Assembly (NCBI GenBank): GCA_035578175.1
Contig: JAQMRL010000003.1
Location: forward strand, 92,482,469 to 92,546,468
From: Catonia carolina
Lineage: Eukaryota; Arthropoda; Insecta; Hemiptera; Achilidae
Length of the DNA: 64,000 nucleotides
Direction: 5' to 3'
Made by a program: the position numbers and the translations under genes. This document shows, one piece after another, positions 21,755-34,482 of this stretch (position 1 is its first letter; each line of letters opens with the position of its first letter). The notes below the pieces were generated by a model that was not told where the DNA came from, did no database searches, and saw only the letters and a program-made list of their open reading frames with translations.

Positions 21755-22260
21755 CAGGGACGACGACACGTGGGGAAACCTTGCTTGTTAGTTTGATGGC
21801 CCTGAAAAGGGCCGTTTAATTGTGTTGGTAGCCCTGTAAAGAGCCGTTGTTCGTGGTCGGAAGCGGCGAGCCGGCATGGTGGCAGTAGAGCCCGAAGAGT
21901 GACGGCTTGGCTACCGGGTTCAGAAATAGACTTCCCTCAGCAGCAGCTGGGTCCCCACTGCAGCGTGACAATGGTGGCCCCCAGAGCCCCGCAGTGTCGG
22001 GTCAGCGTAGGCCATCTGCCGAAAGCGCGGCCGATGCGGTTCTCTCCGTGTTGGTGAAGGCTGACCGGTGCGGGAATGTAGCGTCTACCACCGGTAGCGT
22101 ACCGGTAGCGTAGACCAGAGCATCCGGTCTCGGCTGGGCTCTTCTTTCTTGTTCTTCTCCGGTTGAGAGTTGACTGGAGTGTGTGTCTTGCGGGCAGGTA
22201 CTGCCGCTTAAATCCCCCTCAGGTGAGTCCACTTCAAGGTAGAGGGGAGGCACTGCAGGC
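21755..22260. other. GC-rich island of unknown identity
   Basis: About 500 bases are far richer in GC than anything nearby. They include a tandem 11-mer ACCGGTAGCGT near 22090-22112 and the two histone-type stem-loops. Frames of 68 codons (+) and 125 codons (-) cross it, but I recognise no protein. I checked by eye for the C-termini of H2A, H2B, H3 and H4 upstream of the stem-loops on the minus strand and did not find them. It could be a histone-locus relic, a retroposed transcript or an unfamiliar transposable element. Confidence 0.5.
21798..21845 (-). promoter_or_regulatory. Two tandem histone-mRNA-type 3' stem-loops
   Basis: On the minus strand, 21845-21830 reads GGCTCTTTACAGGGCT and 21813-21798 reads GGCCCTTTTCAGGGCC, 16 bases apart. 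The second matches the histone 3' stem-loop bound by SLBP exactly: six-pair stem, TTTC loop, AC before it. The first is a wobble-containing variant with a TTAC loop. Downstream sequence is moderately purine-rich, as expected of a histone downstream element. No histone ORF lies upstream, which is the puzzle. Confidence 0.65.
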
Positions 22261-22564
22261 TCTGCGCGACTCAAATATTCAAATTTTAAAATTAAGTTAA
22301 AATATTCAAATTTTAACATTAGTTTTATATTAATGATAAGGTTTTGAGATAGTACGGTATTCTTGCCTAAAAATGTCAATATCAGCTACAACACTATGTG
22401 CAATACTCAAAACGTCAAAATTTTTAGTTGTAACATTCTTCTTCCCACAGTGCGATATGTATGACGTAAAAATGTGGTGTAGTATTGTACTGGGTCAGGC
22501 CGAATATTCCTGAGAGATTTAATTGATCCTGAACTATCAAGGTACATCGTTTAATATTCAAATC

Positions 22565-22690
22565 AATATAAAAGTAACAAACTTTAATAGAATTTGAACC
22601 ATGGAACCTTAGTTTCCGAAATCACCTGTTAAACAGTTGACTCGCGGGGATGACTTTACAACTAGACCATCCCGGTGGGTTATTACTAAA
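22565..22690 (-). mobile_element. tRNA-derived SINE
   Basis: The minus strand starts CCACCGGGATGGTCTAGTTG (A box) and has GGTTCAAATTC (B box) about 60 bases later. This is the normal pol III promoter layout. The acceptor ends do not pair, so it is not a tRNA gene. Confidence 0.65.
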
Positions 22691-22694
22691 TAGA

Positions 22695-23560
22695 GATGAA
22701 AAATTTGGAGTGAAACACTCACATGACTTTCTCTTGTCAATGCAAATAATTAACCATATAACCTAACATTAGTAATAAACAAAAAAACATTAAAAGTAAA
22801 CAAGAAACTAACCTCATAAACCATAACCTTATTTTAATCATGAGTGAGAGATGCAAAATAAAAATCAATCTCAGTTTGGCTTAAAAATACGGAAAATCAC
22901 TCTTTCACGCTTAACTAGGCTCTGTAGAGAAAAATGCTTTGAATAAAAGTTGTAGATCTTTTAATTTTCTATAAATTTGTCTTTTGTCGTAAAATGCATG
23001 CTAAGGCTAAAATCTTAAAAATTCTTCTTTATTTACACATTTTCGTGAAAAACAGTAAATTGCTAATTACCACTAAACTAAGCGTAATACAAAAAATGTT
23101 TGAAATAAAAGTTGTACTATTTTAAATTCTTTACAACTTTTATTTTAATACATTTTTGCGCTAAAATGCATATTAAAGCCGCAATCTTAAAAAAAAAACA
23201 ATTTTTTTACGAGAAAACAGCCTTCCCAAAAATTTCAGCGAACATAGCACCTACCCTATTCTTGTAGAATATAAGAAATTTAGTTAATGAGGCGATTTTT
23301 AAAAAAATCGTAGCAGTCGTTTTAGAAATCGTAAAAAAGTGAACAATGACGTGAATAAACAAATACTTCCGGTTGACCGATTTTGATGAAAATATTCGTG
23401 TCGGGTCCAGTAGTAAGTTCAAATTTCAAGTAAGTACGATGTTCCGTTCTTGACATAACGTGTAGATACGGTGAAAATTCGATTTCAAAAATCGACATGA
23501 AAAAAATAAGTTACTTTCCTTCGTATATATTCATATAGGCAAGAGAAAGTAAAAATTCAG
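22695..23560 (-). repeat. Interspersed repeat C, copy 1
   Basis: A roughly 800-bp AT-rich repeat. Its inverse is found at 51920-52720 (full length) and 45690-46290 (partial), with fragments at 33510-33600 and 36000-36230. Landmarks are GAGTGATTTTCCGTATT, CTACAACTTTTATTT, CATTTTAGCGCAA and the far-end CGGTTGACCGATTTTGATGAAAAT. No ORF is conserved between copies, so it is probably a non-autonomous element of unknown class. Confidence 0.75.
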
Positions 23561-23564
23561 TCAC

Positions 23565-24900
23565 AATTATTTATACAACACTTTCTTTAGAAGTGCATGA
23601 CGATAAATAATAAGTATTCCTAATAAATTGATTTTTGTTAAGGTTTATCCAAATGAAAAATGTATATTTACCCATTCGCTCGCATATAATTAGATATTAT
23701 CTTTCACTCCATAATAATTAATAATAACATTTTTTAAATTCAAAATTAATTAGGTATGTTAAATGTCGTAATATTTACCTATAAACTTTGCTTTTAAATT
23801 AATTAGTCAAAATGCCATGGTAACCGAGAGAGAGTTAATATTATTCATGTAGTCATTTGTATAGTGTGTACTTGAATAGAATAGTTAAGTATTAATAAGA
23901 GTTGTTATTCAGTTCAGTTTTGAGAGATTATTATTAGTTTAAGCAATGATGATGATGATGCTACTCTGTTATGTTATGGCAGGTGTTATGTGTAAAACAA
24001 ACTCTGCAGTTGTTTGGTATGACGATAACTATAGAATAATCGAGTGTGTAACACGATCTAACAAGCTGGAACAAAGCCGTTGTGTTCCTAATATATAATA
24101 CATGGAAACACTACCCCCTTTTTCCATAGCTTGTCAAAACTGGCTGGTTTTTAGTGTTGTAGTTTAACCCGTATCTTTCCACCTTGTGTTAACACATGTA
24201 TAAAGATTTATCTACAAAGTGACTGTACGGGAATTATTTAACTGTAATTTTGTAGAATATTATAATTTGTACAATTTATCACAGTAACTGAACCGTTATT
24301 CCGTACACACTTGCTACCTTTAATTTTTCTCATCTACATCTTCAAATATTTTCAAGTGGGATCTCTTCGGAGAAAACTGTAACAATCCAAAACCAGAATT
24401 ACGTTCTTTGAAATTACTGGGCAAATGGCGAATTGAAGTAGTCTCTCAGGTCCTAGTAAGGAAATAAGTTTCCAGCCAGGTGTACGGCGACCTTCCACCA
24501 TCCCATTTAGTGGTAACTGCAGCAACTGACATTAGAGACTTCTCACAATATACTGAGGAATGACAATTTAATAGTTTTTATTTTCTCCAATCCCAAGATA
24601 TACGGCACATTTTGTGGTATTCCCATATTTTTTGCTAGTAGTATGTAATTATAGACCAATATCCACTTATTCAAGTTTTGAATTTTAAACCTTTGCCTGG
24701 GAACTCTAAACAAAGGCTAACACAACGGGGAGCGGAGATATGATATAGTCTTTAAATCATCCCATTATAATTTTAATAATAAAAGAAAAACCAAAATTAT
24801 TGATAAACATAATAGATAAATTAAGTTAATAGAATTTTTACTTTACTTAGAACTCTTGTGGGTTATCCTTTCCGAAATATGCCTATATGTACACCAAACT
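23565..24900. other. AT-rich stretch, nothing recognised
   Basis: No gene is supported. An (ATG)n-like run at 23946-23960 is simple sequence. Confidence 0.55.
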
Positions 24901-24904
24901 TTAC

Positions 24905-25340
24905 TGGAGATAATTAAAAATGTTCAATCATTTATTTACAACATTTACACTCAAACACGCCTGTCATCTACAGAATATTAACATTATATATTATTTACTA
25001 TTTTAAAAACACACTATCAGAATCGCCCTGTGAGATCCAGTACTGTAGCACGTTTTACTCTATGAACATCATTGCTGTTGTCTAAGAGATTCAGTGCTAA
25101 GTGATTTACGTGGTTGTTTAGACGTTCGATGTATATACAACTGAAACTTCGTATTTCTTCTCGTACCGTCTGAACATCCATTCACGATGTATATCGGTGT
25201 TGGTAATACACCACGGTGCGTTTAGTATGGCCCGCAGAGCTTTTGATTCAAACCGTTGGAGAATCTCGATGTTTGAAGTCGATGCTTTGCCCCATAACTG
25301 AATCCCGTAGGTCCAAACCGACTTCAGCAATCCACGCAAT
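24905..25340 (-). mobile_element. 5'-truncated Jockey LINE fragment
   Basis: The minus-strand frame 25339-25118 reads L-K-S-V-W-T-Y-G-I-Q-L-W-G-K-A-S-T-S-N. It continues into I-E-I-L-Q-R-F-E-S-K, very close to the intact ORF2 at 54758-57451. After a frameshift it continues N-H-L-A-L-N-L-L-D and ends near D-L-T-G-R-F and a stop, as the intact protein does (D-L-P-F-R-F). A 3' UTR with AATAAA follows. This is the remnant closest to the intact copy. Confidence 0.85.
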
Positions 25341-25344
25341 TGAA

Positions 25345-27380
25345 TTATTTATTTGTAAAAGTTATATTGTCTACATTAATCGTAGGTAGCGAAACAAAAT
25401 GTAATTTACATCTTGTTTTAATTTTCGTACGAAATATGAACTTTACATTTTAAAACATACGTGCAGTTGTCGTGTAAAATCAAATGCGATAAACTAATTT
25501 TCAAACACGAAAATAAAAGAGTTGGAAATTTTTCTTTAATTTGAACTTTTTTAATGCATACTTCACAAAAATCCTATCAATCGATGAGTATTAGATATTA
25601 TAGGTGGAGTACATTTTTTGTGCGTAAAGGGAGAAGTGAATTTTAAAATACGGTATAAGTTTCAGTTAAAAGAGGAGAAATTGCTCGAATGGTGCGAAAG
25701 GCGAGGTGAGGAAGTGGTAAAGTACACAGCAAACTCCACCCGCCTAAATTTATCGTACTTTATATTATAGTTTTAGTTGCAACTGTGAAAGTTAAGAAAA
25801 CGTTAAAAATTGGTTCTTGTATACTTTAGTTCTTTGTGTTACAGCGCTATTACAGTGTTGTAGTAGACTATATTATAGTGCTGTATACTATATTGTAACA
25901 CTATAGTAGTGTTATACTATTCATCTTTGAAATCGATAAAAGCTTTGGCCTACCGATACCTGGCTCTATCCATTGGATGATTATAAATTGCTCAACCGGT
26001 ACCATTCAAGTTTAAAACAACGAATTTACATCATATTTAATTTACGTATTATAAAATGTTATTTAACTACTGTATATTTTGTATACATACGTTAAAAGTT
26101 AGAATTCATTACAGTCAATTTCTTCTCAAATATATCCGTTCTACAGAAAGACATTAACATTTACTTTATTGCATTCTTGTTTAAACAAATATTATTCATT
26201 CCGTCACACTCATGTGATGCTCTTGCTTCTGTTTTATTTATATATATTTAATTGGCTACAAGATAATTTTATTCATTATGCCTACATACTGTAAGAAACT
26301 TAACTTCAATGAATTTCCTTATTTTAATTATTAGTATAATAACATTTCGTAGGCCTATCATAAAATTTAATAAGAAATTAGTTTGGTGAAATGATTTTAC
26401 TTTTTGATTTCCAAAAAAATAAAATACCTGTGACTTACGTATATCAAATGTTATTTTGACCTTTCATCACAAACTTTCCAAAATGGAATGAAACAACATT
26501 ATCCTTAAACATGTGTTCTTATTCATATTACTATTTTAAAATATATTATTTTATAAATATCTCTTATCAATTATTTTTAAAATGTTCATAGTTTTATAAT
26601 AAAAATTAATGATGTATATTGTATTAAAAAATAATTTAAGCCTATTAATCATTATGTCAATTCTTGACGGTAAAATAATGGAGAACATGTATAACGTAAC
26701 AAGTAATGTTATAGGTAATACATAGTATTTATGGTAAAACACCTTAAAATAGTATTTTTTTAAATAACGTTTAATGATTTTTTAAACGTCCCGAATTTTA
26801 AAAAATCTAAGTTATATTATTTCTAAACATCGTTTTATAATTTAGAATCTAGTGATTTTATTTGTAAAAACAAACGTGGGATATTGTTCGGATATCAGAG
26901 GATAAAGCTTGAATGGTAAATCTCAAAAGATATTTTTATTCTAATGCATAAATATTTGAAAATTCTTTACTAACCTTATGTAACTGCCTAGATTTTCTTT
27001 TTTTTATGATGTCATTGAAAAACTTACATGTTTTGGCAGATCCAATACGTACTTACCTAAGAAGAGTATTTTAAATAACAATAAATGAAATAATTTTCAT
27101 TAAAATTTTAATAGAAATTTTAATAGTAGTTTCTTTAGTCGTTTGCATAAAACGCTTCTTGAAACTACTGCTTCCATTAAAAATTTAACTAATTAATTTC
27201 AATTTTTGTTATTTTTTATACTCTCATACAAGTAGATTCATTGAAACGTGTACATATTCTAATTAAATTATAAATAAAAGAAAATCAAAGCAGCAACAAA
27301 AGATTCATAAAGAGATTTAAAATATTTAGTATACATTTAAATTAATTGCAAACTTCAGGATGGTTATACTTGTATTTAAT
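25345..27380. other. AT-rich stretch, nothing recognised
   Basis: No gene is supported. Long frames here are compositional. A string of TATAGTGTTGTA-like short repeats near 25850-25920 is low-complexity. Confidence 0.55.
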
Positions 27381-27381
27381 T

Positions 27382-27735
27382 TTTGTTGTTTGTTAGGTCG
27401 TCAGGTGAAGGCTGGTTTGAACCTCCAGGGGCGTTGCTAAGTAAAACGTGTAGTGAGGCGGATTACCTATGGCTTCCTCACTGAGTTGAAAAGTATACTT
27501 ATCAGCATGCTTTGAAAAGCATCTACGTTTCACCCTGCAAATGACAACTTCATTTCATTCACCACAGGATCTGGCTGTATAATGAAATGCATTGTTATCA
27601 GATTTGATAACCCTGATTAGTATCTTTTACACCTTTACATTTTCTGTTCTTAAATGCTTCAGTTATTTAATTGGTGACCATTTGATAAAACAGTACGGTT
27701 TTTATTCAGAGCTTTATTAGTACCAGTCATGCTAT
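27382..27735 (-). mobile_element. SINE-like family X, copy 2
   Basis: Inverse of the 7930-8318 element. The (AAC)n tail appears as TTGTTGTTTGTT at the left edge, followed by the inverse of the hairpin region (AACCTCCAGGGGCGTTGCTAA). The 5' ~30 bases are missing or too diverged. Confidence 0.85.
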
Positions 27736-28382
27736 CAAACTGATAAGTATATGTAAATTTGAAAAAGTTATGTACAGTAAAATGGCCTTAAAGCGAAAAA
27801 AGCCAGGATGCATTATAAAAATTAATTTTTTATATTTTATTTAAAATTTTTCACATTTTATTGAATCTACAACTGTTTACTTTTTGCAATCAGTAAGTAT
27901 ATTTATAATGCGTTTTACATTGCTTTACCACTTTGATGGAAACACCACTCATTACAAAAATCCTCGCGTTTAATACCTCTGATAAAATTGGTAATTAAAA
28001 ACTACAGATTAAATCTTTAACAATATTTATTTAATATGTTTGTTTAAAAGAAGAAAACAAGTGAATTGACTTGTAAAATCACCCAAATCTCGGCTCCGCC
28101 TTCTATGGAACTGTCGATTACGGTTACCTGGTAATTTTAGACTGTTCAGAACGTTAGTACTATGTTTATTGTTGTTTCATTTATGAAACAAACATTAATC
28201 TGTGTGCAGTGTATGATTGTAAATATATAAAGGAGCATTAACAGCTGACCGCAGTAGTTTTGATTGAAAACGTTGTAGTTTAGCCTAAACTGAGGGTTTA
28301 CCCGAATCATAAATCTGGCATCCGAACATTCACGTCGGTTCCAGTATTAATATTACTTTAAATTAAAAAATTTTTTGCCTTT

Positions 28383-28780
28383 AATCTATATAAATAAAAT
28401 TTTGATTTTGTCTACAATTTTTCAAGATGCCCCAAATTTTGTTTTTACGCTAGATCTATCAAGTAAACACCAAAAATAAGTTCAGCTGAATTTTTGTCTG
28501 TCTGTATGTTACGGCATCACGCAAGAACCGCTCAACTAAATTCAATAAATTTCAGAATTAAGGTTCTGGACATAATCGAAATGAAAGTAGGCTATACACT
28601 TTTTTAATATCACAAAGGGATGGGGGAATCAGAGGGAGGGGTAAACAAACTACAAATACCTCCGTTAAAATTCAATACAGTATATCAAAAAATGTTTTTA
28701 TAATCGAAATTACGAAACGTTTAAAAACAAATAAGTTTGATTATGTAAAGTTTTTCATTTCCATGCATAATTACGCAGAT
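28383..28780 (+). repeat. Possible dispersed insect repeat
   Basis: The stretch around 28485-28560 (TCTGTCTGTATGTTACGGCA followed by an AACCGCTCAACTAAATTCAA-type phrase) is worded like a repeat common in insect genomes. I cannot place it in a named family, and there is no second copy in the window. Its borders are guesses. Confidence 0.3.
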
Positions 28781-28784
28781 ATTA

Positions 28785-29665
28785 CCAATTAAAAAAAAAT
28801 AAACATATCAATATTTTTAGAACTTTAACACACAAAATAAACAGAACAATAAACATAGGCCTACGCGCCGGTAAAACCCGTATTCATTCAATCAGTTACC
28901 TACCTACCTTATTCCACTGTACCCTACACACCCATTCTCGGTCACATTGTCAAAAATGAAATAGTGTTCTAAATAGTTCGTTAGTTAATCATCGTAGTGT
29001 TCCTATTGTGATTTGCCTTTCATTTATTATGAAAATAATAAAGCGCTGCATATCTTAATTTAAAATTACCAAGATCTCGCTTTTGTTTTACGTCCAAATA
29101 TTTTTTATGGAGTAGTTTGTATGGAGTTCTGACGTTGAAAGGAGGTACGAGCAGATAACAATGAATGATTAAGGAATATCAGACCTAACAGGGATCAAAC
29201 TCGGTACACTAAGAGACCGTCCACTGAAAACCGTTCGAAGATACGGGTACTTTAGTTAGTCTTATAAGTTATAAAGTACTGTATACTAACACAACCACTA
29301 AATTCTATAACTCCTTGTTTAACTTGGTGCTGGAAGAGACTTCCTTTGAAGCATTCATCGACTTAATATATTATTTTCAATTCAGATACTAAAATTTATG
29401 TAATTTAGTTTTAATAAAAACAAAATATTTTTGAAATAAAACGAGTAAATTTAAAATCAAAACTTTTATCAGAAAATGTGTCACAACCCAAAAATAATTT
29501 ATAAAAAGGGAATTTTTGTTATATTGATGGCGCCAAGTACAAGTACATCTTAAGTAAATAATATTTTTATTTGATTTTTTAGATTATTGAAAGTTACATC
29601 AACATCTTGGTAATCATTAGTGACTTATGTAGGTTACGGTACAGTGGATTAGAACATGTAAAAGT
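28785..29665. other. AT-rich stretch, nothing recognised
   Basis: No gene, RNA or repeat was recognised. Confidence 0.5.
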
Positions 29666-29667
29666 TT

Positions 29668-29740
29668 TTAGATCTTTTCCAGGAACTTAACCCGGGGCCT
29701 TCCGCTTTTTAATACGCTACCTAATGTCCTATAGTGGGGT
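29668..29740 (-). mobile_element. tRNA-derived SINE, family 2, diverged
   Basis: The minus strand has a GGACATTAGGTAGCG A-box-like segment and a CCCCGGGTTAAGTTCCTGG T-arm-like segment. It aligns with the heads at 8762-8834 and 63382-63475. Confidence 0.55.
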
Positions 29741-29744
29741 AATT

Positions 29745-31790
29745 TTAATTTTATAAAGAAGGTTTTTTTAATTTTTAGTACGTTATTCTGTAATATACTT
29801 TTTAAATATTTTATTCAGTATTGAGAGATTGATCAGAAGTACTCTTAGTGTTATAAAAACAAAATACACATGTTCTGTTTTATTCTGTAAAGAAGAAACT
29901 GTAGATGGACGGAAATGACTTAAGAAGACTGAGATGAGGTCGTGAATGAGAAGAAAAAGAAGCGGTCTACTGATAAGACCTGACCTTTATCAGATATCAG
30001 GGTGGCACAAACAGAATTGAAAACGATCATTCAGGGTAGTTTTATAAAAAGAGGTAAGTACTGTATAAGGTTCAATCAATCGATATACTGAAGTAATAGC
30101 GTTGAACAGTCTGAATTTCTTCGTCAGCAGTATTCTGTTCAGTATTACTATTAGCATCATAAAGAAGTTAAATTATTTCACGCTTCCTGGAATCTTTTAC
30201 TGGCTCATTACCGTATCTAAGTGAGGAAGTTTTCAATCATGAACACAATGTGATACCTATATTCCAATAAATCATTACGTTTAAAACCATTATCACCATG
30301 GAAAAACCAGGTAAAAACATAAAATAAATAAAAATATGTAACGTTTTTATTTTATTTTACTTAAAGTAAATGCAGCTTCTGTTAGCATAAAAATATGTAT
30401 ATAAATTTTTTTAGCAATTTTTAAACGAAAAAACCTGTGGCTTTTTAGTAAAATGAATGAATCTCTTTGTAAAGGTCCTTATGAATTTTATTGGATATAT
30501 AGGATATTTCCAAAAGGACGAACTTGTTTTTAAAAACATGACTGCAGTACAAAAGAATTAAATTATTGTTTTAATATTAAAATACTGAACGTGTCATAAT
30601 AGTACGTTGTTCATCTGAACAAACACAAAAAATTGGGCACTGCGAGTCCTAGAAGACCGTCAAAATCAATTTACCAGCTGACCCAAATTTTTTGTAATTT
30701 TCTGGTAACTGATGGAGACCAGTGGCATTTGCTCAACCCAAAGTAAACTCTTCCATCCGTTTAAACACGTTATTGCAATCTTCGGATAGCAAAAGTTTTA
30801 TCAAAATGATAAAATACTCGTAGCAACAAAACAACAAGCACGTTTTATTAAAATGGTGTTGATGTTGAACAGCGTAAGTATAAGTTTCAAGAAACGCTGA
30901 CGTTTTGAAATGAATAAAAGAGGTTATGTTTATATTAATTATAATCAAACAGGCAATTAACAGTATTGCCAACATTATCAACTTTATCCCCAAAAAATTT
31001 TATTGTCATTAAATGAACCAATTTTTCTCTAAATTAATTTGTCGGTTGGTTATTGAATGTATGTCGTATATTAGACTCAACCTCGTCGGTTTTTTAGACA
31101 TTTTAAATATTGATAATTTCTGACGGTAAAATATTCTAGACAAAATAACTGAAAGATAAATAGTGCAAATAATTATTTTCCTTTTGATAAGGAGAAGGTT
31201 TTGTAAATTAAAATGATTGACTTGGTTCATGATAATATAATTTCTTTGGTCAGATTCAACGAAAATAATTCTTTGTAATGTAATATTAGCACAAATCTTT
31301 TACTGTTTTTAATCTATTTCAGTTTTCTTTATGTATTTATAATAAATAAAGTACACTAATGTAATTAAAGAAATTTAATTCATGGAATATCTTTATAGAT
31401 CCTTTTAATGGTGTTTCTTATTATTTTTTTAATAGAAATCTAAAACTTTTTAAAGATTATACAGAAATACTTTGGTTTTATTGCTTATTTTTCTTAATTG
31501 AATCAATTGGTTGAATTTCTTTAGGAAACTTTTTGATTACAGTACTCTTATTATTTTTTGTTACTTCATTCACCCATTAGTGTATTATTTAACGTTTTAT
31601 CAAAGAATTTTCTTTCTTTCTTGTCATTATAAAAATATTAATCGCATTATGATAAAACAAATTCATTCTGTAAATATATAATTCTATTAAAAGGTAATGA
31701 AATAATTGAAAATTAGACGTATTTCCCTTCTTAAATCATAATTTTTTCTTGTTTTATGGGCGCCTATTTTTCACATTATTGTTATATTGC
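29745..31790. other. AT-rich stretch, nothing recognised
   Basis: No gene is supported. Minus-strand frames at 30733-30993 and 31009-31230 are hydrophobic or lysine-rich by composition and show no domain. Confidence 0.5.
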
Positions 31791-31794
31791 TAAC

Positions 31795-31920
31795 GATGAA
31801 GTTATATGAAGATATATGAAAATGAATGATGAAAAATTGCCTGACTCAACCGGGAATCGAAATCGAGATACCTGGCATAGAAGATGCGCTAAACACTACA
31901 CCAAGGGCCGGCCGGAATGA
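31795..31920 (-). mobile_element. tRNA-derived SINE, family 3, copy 1
   Basis: The minus strand reads CTTGGTGTAGTGTTTAGCGC (A box), then GATTTCGATTCCCGG (B box). It then has a body containing TTTTCATATATCTTCA, which is shared with 43735-43860. Confidence 0.65.
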
Positions 31921-32059
31921 TATTTGGATTGTCTACGGAAGTTCAAATGTGTGGTTTGACCATTTATTCATAACTCATTATCATAGAAATTCAACTGTAA
32001 AATCACAAGTACTAACTTAGATAATATCAACATTAAAATTTTGTGTTTTGAGAATAAAA

Positions 32060-32720
32060 GTACTTTCTCAATACTGTTGCTGAGAAAGACATCGTCGAGT
32101 CCGCGAAGACATTGCCTCCTGCATCCCATCCAACCATGTCACTTCCGGTCTACCCCTTTTTCTACCGGCTGGCGTCCACTCCCATACCCTCTTTGGCCAC
32201 CTACCATCCTTCATCCTCAGCAAATGGCCAAACAATTTGAACTGCTTCCGGGATATGGTATCCATGATGTTTTGAACGCAGATTCTTCTCCTTATTTCGG
32301 AATTCGATCGATCCGCGACACACCACAGCTTCACCTCCAGAAATCAATTCTTACCGCTTTTAGGCGATCCTTCTATCAATACCCACACTTCCATAGCATA
32401 GGTACACACTCTCCAGGATAGTATGATAGATAATTATCTTTGTCTCCTTCCATATTTTATCATTCCAAAGGACAGAATTTAACTACCCTATAACTCTTCG
32501 TCCTTGCTAAATCTTGCTGTTTACGTCCGCTACTTTTGTTCCACTCCTATCAAAGATGACTACCCGGTAATTAAAACTTTCACAGCTTTTCATTTCACCC
32601 GTACCTAAATGAATATCATTTCCTGGCTCACCAATAAGAAGATGTACAGTCTTACCTACATTTATACTGAGGCCCCATCTTTCATACTCATCTCGCAACT
32701 TCCTCATCACGTTGTGATGA
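32060..32720 (-). mobile_element. LINE RT C-terminal remnant
   Basis: The upstream minus-strand piece (32710-32507) reads Y-E-R-W-G-L-S-I-N-V-G-K-T and C-E-S-F-N-Y, the end of the RT palm and thumb. After frameshifts comes V-C-T-Y-A-M-E-V-W. Then 32334-32068 gives D-R-S-N-S-E-I-R-R-R, M-D-T-I-S-R-K-Q-F-K-L-F-G-H and W-E-W-T-P-A-G-R-K-R-G-R-P. This order is diagnostic of insect endonuclease-RT LINEs. The 12911-13320 fragment is the same family in the opposite orientation. Confidence 0.85.
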
Positions 32721-33509
32721 AGTTAATTACAAATAAATAAAAAATAACAAAATTCATTGTAAATTAAATTTAGTATTTTATAGTATTGACAAGTACAAAA
32801 TAGTTTTCAAAAAATCATTTCCGCAAATAAAGACAAAATAAATATGAAAGATATAATACAGTATAATTAAAAATCTAGTGTGAAAGTCAGAAAAGTTCCT
32901 CTTGACAAAGAAATATGGAAGAAATTTGAAGGGCAGTATACATAAAATTATTAACTGACTGAAACCGAAGTAAGATAGGAGAATGATTACCAAGCAATAA
33001 TAATTGTAGAGGTTTTAATTTTTTTAAACTTTTATTATCTCTACCTTTACCAAATTCATATTACTGTACATCCAAAACTACATATTTCTTGATCTAGTTT
33101 TATACAAAAAAAACTTTTAGCCTTTTAAAAAAATGTACATTTTGAAAACATTTTTAACTATTTGAGGAAAATATATTTTTGCTTATAATTATATATATTT
33201 TTGTTATGAGCAAAACATAGAAAATAATGGCATTTAACTAAGCTCATTAGAAAAAACAAAACGAAATTGTAAGATTTTAAAATTTGTATAACGTCAGTTT
33301 TATTTAAATTGCCCTAACATGCAAATGAAAGCTCCAATCTTTGATAAACCACTTTTACTGCAAGACCACAATCTAACTTACACATTTCCCCAAATGTTCC
33401 TTACTTCTTGTATATTTTGTAGAGTACACAAATATACAGTACATGTGACGATAGTAATCAAAATCCTAAATTTTTTTAAATAAAATTCTATGTACGTAAA
33501 AAAATCTTA

Positions 33510-33600
33510 CAAATAAAAATTTCTACTTCCAGTTGACCAATTTTGATGAAAATGTTCGTGTTGGTTTCGCATCTTAGTAGAATTTCAAGTCTCAATCCAT
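33510..33600 (-). repeat. Fragment of repeat C
   Basis: TTCCAGTTGACCAATTTTGATGAAAATGTTCGTG at 33529 onward matches the far end of repeat C at 23360-23400. The remainder has diverged beyond recognition. Confidence 0.55.
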
Positions 33601-33604
33601 TAAA

Positions 33605-34480
33605 ACTTGTTCACGCATGCGCACAGACACACACCAGTCGAAAACAACATGTTTTGGCCCAGAAAACTTGTATTCCCGGTGAAAAGTCGACTTTAAAAAC
33701 TGACAAAATTTTAATTGCCTATATTTCATTATAAGGAAAACATTTTCGAATTTTATATCATTAAGTTTACTCATAAGGCCCAGCTCAGTCAATCAGCTAG
33801 TAGAATGTTGTTTTGTTAAGTAACACTGGTTGGATTGACAACTTAGTTTTTGACTACCTAAGAGCAAAACATGAACAAACTGCACCCGGAATTCTGTTCA
33901 AATTCAATTCTAATTCAATCCTAAAGCAGTAATTTAATTGGGTGGATATCAAAAGTTTATAAGTTTCTGATAAAAAATAAACTTAACAAACCCGTAAATT
34001 AAAATAACTGTAGTAAAATTCATGCAGCTTTACAAAAAAATTAATTTCGACTGGCTAACGTAATAGAAATTTACAGTAACATAATCTAGTTATTCGAGTT
34101 CAAACCGTGGTAAATTTTTAATGAAGATAAAATATAAAAAGTTAGAAGTAGGTTTTCACAAAAACCAAAAGTACGAAAGAAGACAGACGTAAAAAAGAGA
34201 AAAACTTTATAGTAAAAGAATTTTAAGAACCTTGGTAACAGAAAAAAGTACAAAATTTTTAAAAATTTAATTAATTTTGTCTTAAATTATTCTCAAAATT
34301 AGGAGGCATGACTGATTACCTCCTCTACAATAGTAAAGTAAAAAAAAATAAATAAAAAATTTTACTTTAATTTAACTGGTAATTAATTTTTTTGCGGTTT
34401 GAAAATTATTCACAAATTTAAACAAGTTTGTATTATCTATGAAAAAAATAACTTGTAATGTTTTTTGAGACAGTAAATTT
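33605..34480. other. AT-rich stretch, nothing recognised
   Basis: No gene or repeat family was recognised. Confidence 0.5.
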
Positions 34481-34482
34481 TT

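Noticed and set aside
21855..22260. Histone coding sequence upstream of the stem-loops
   Set aside because: Compared by eye with the C-terminal coding of H2A, H2B, H3 and H4 on the minus strand; nothing matched.
24905..25340. Target-site duplication for this Jockey fragment
   Set aside because: AATTATT-like words occur on both sides, but in AT-rich sequence they are too short and imprecise to claim.
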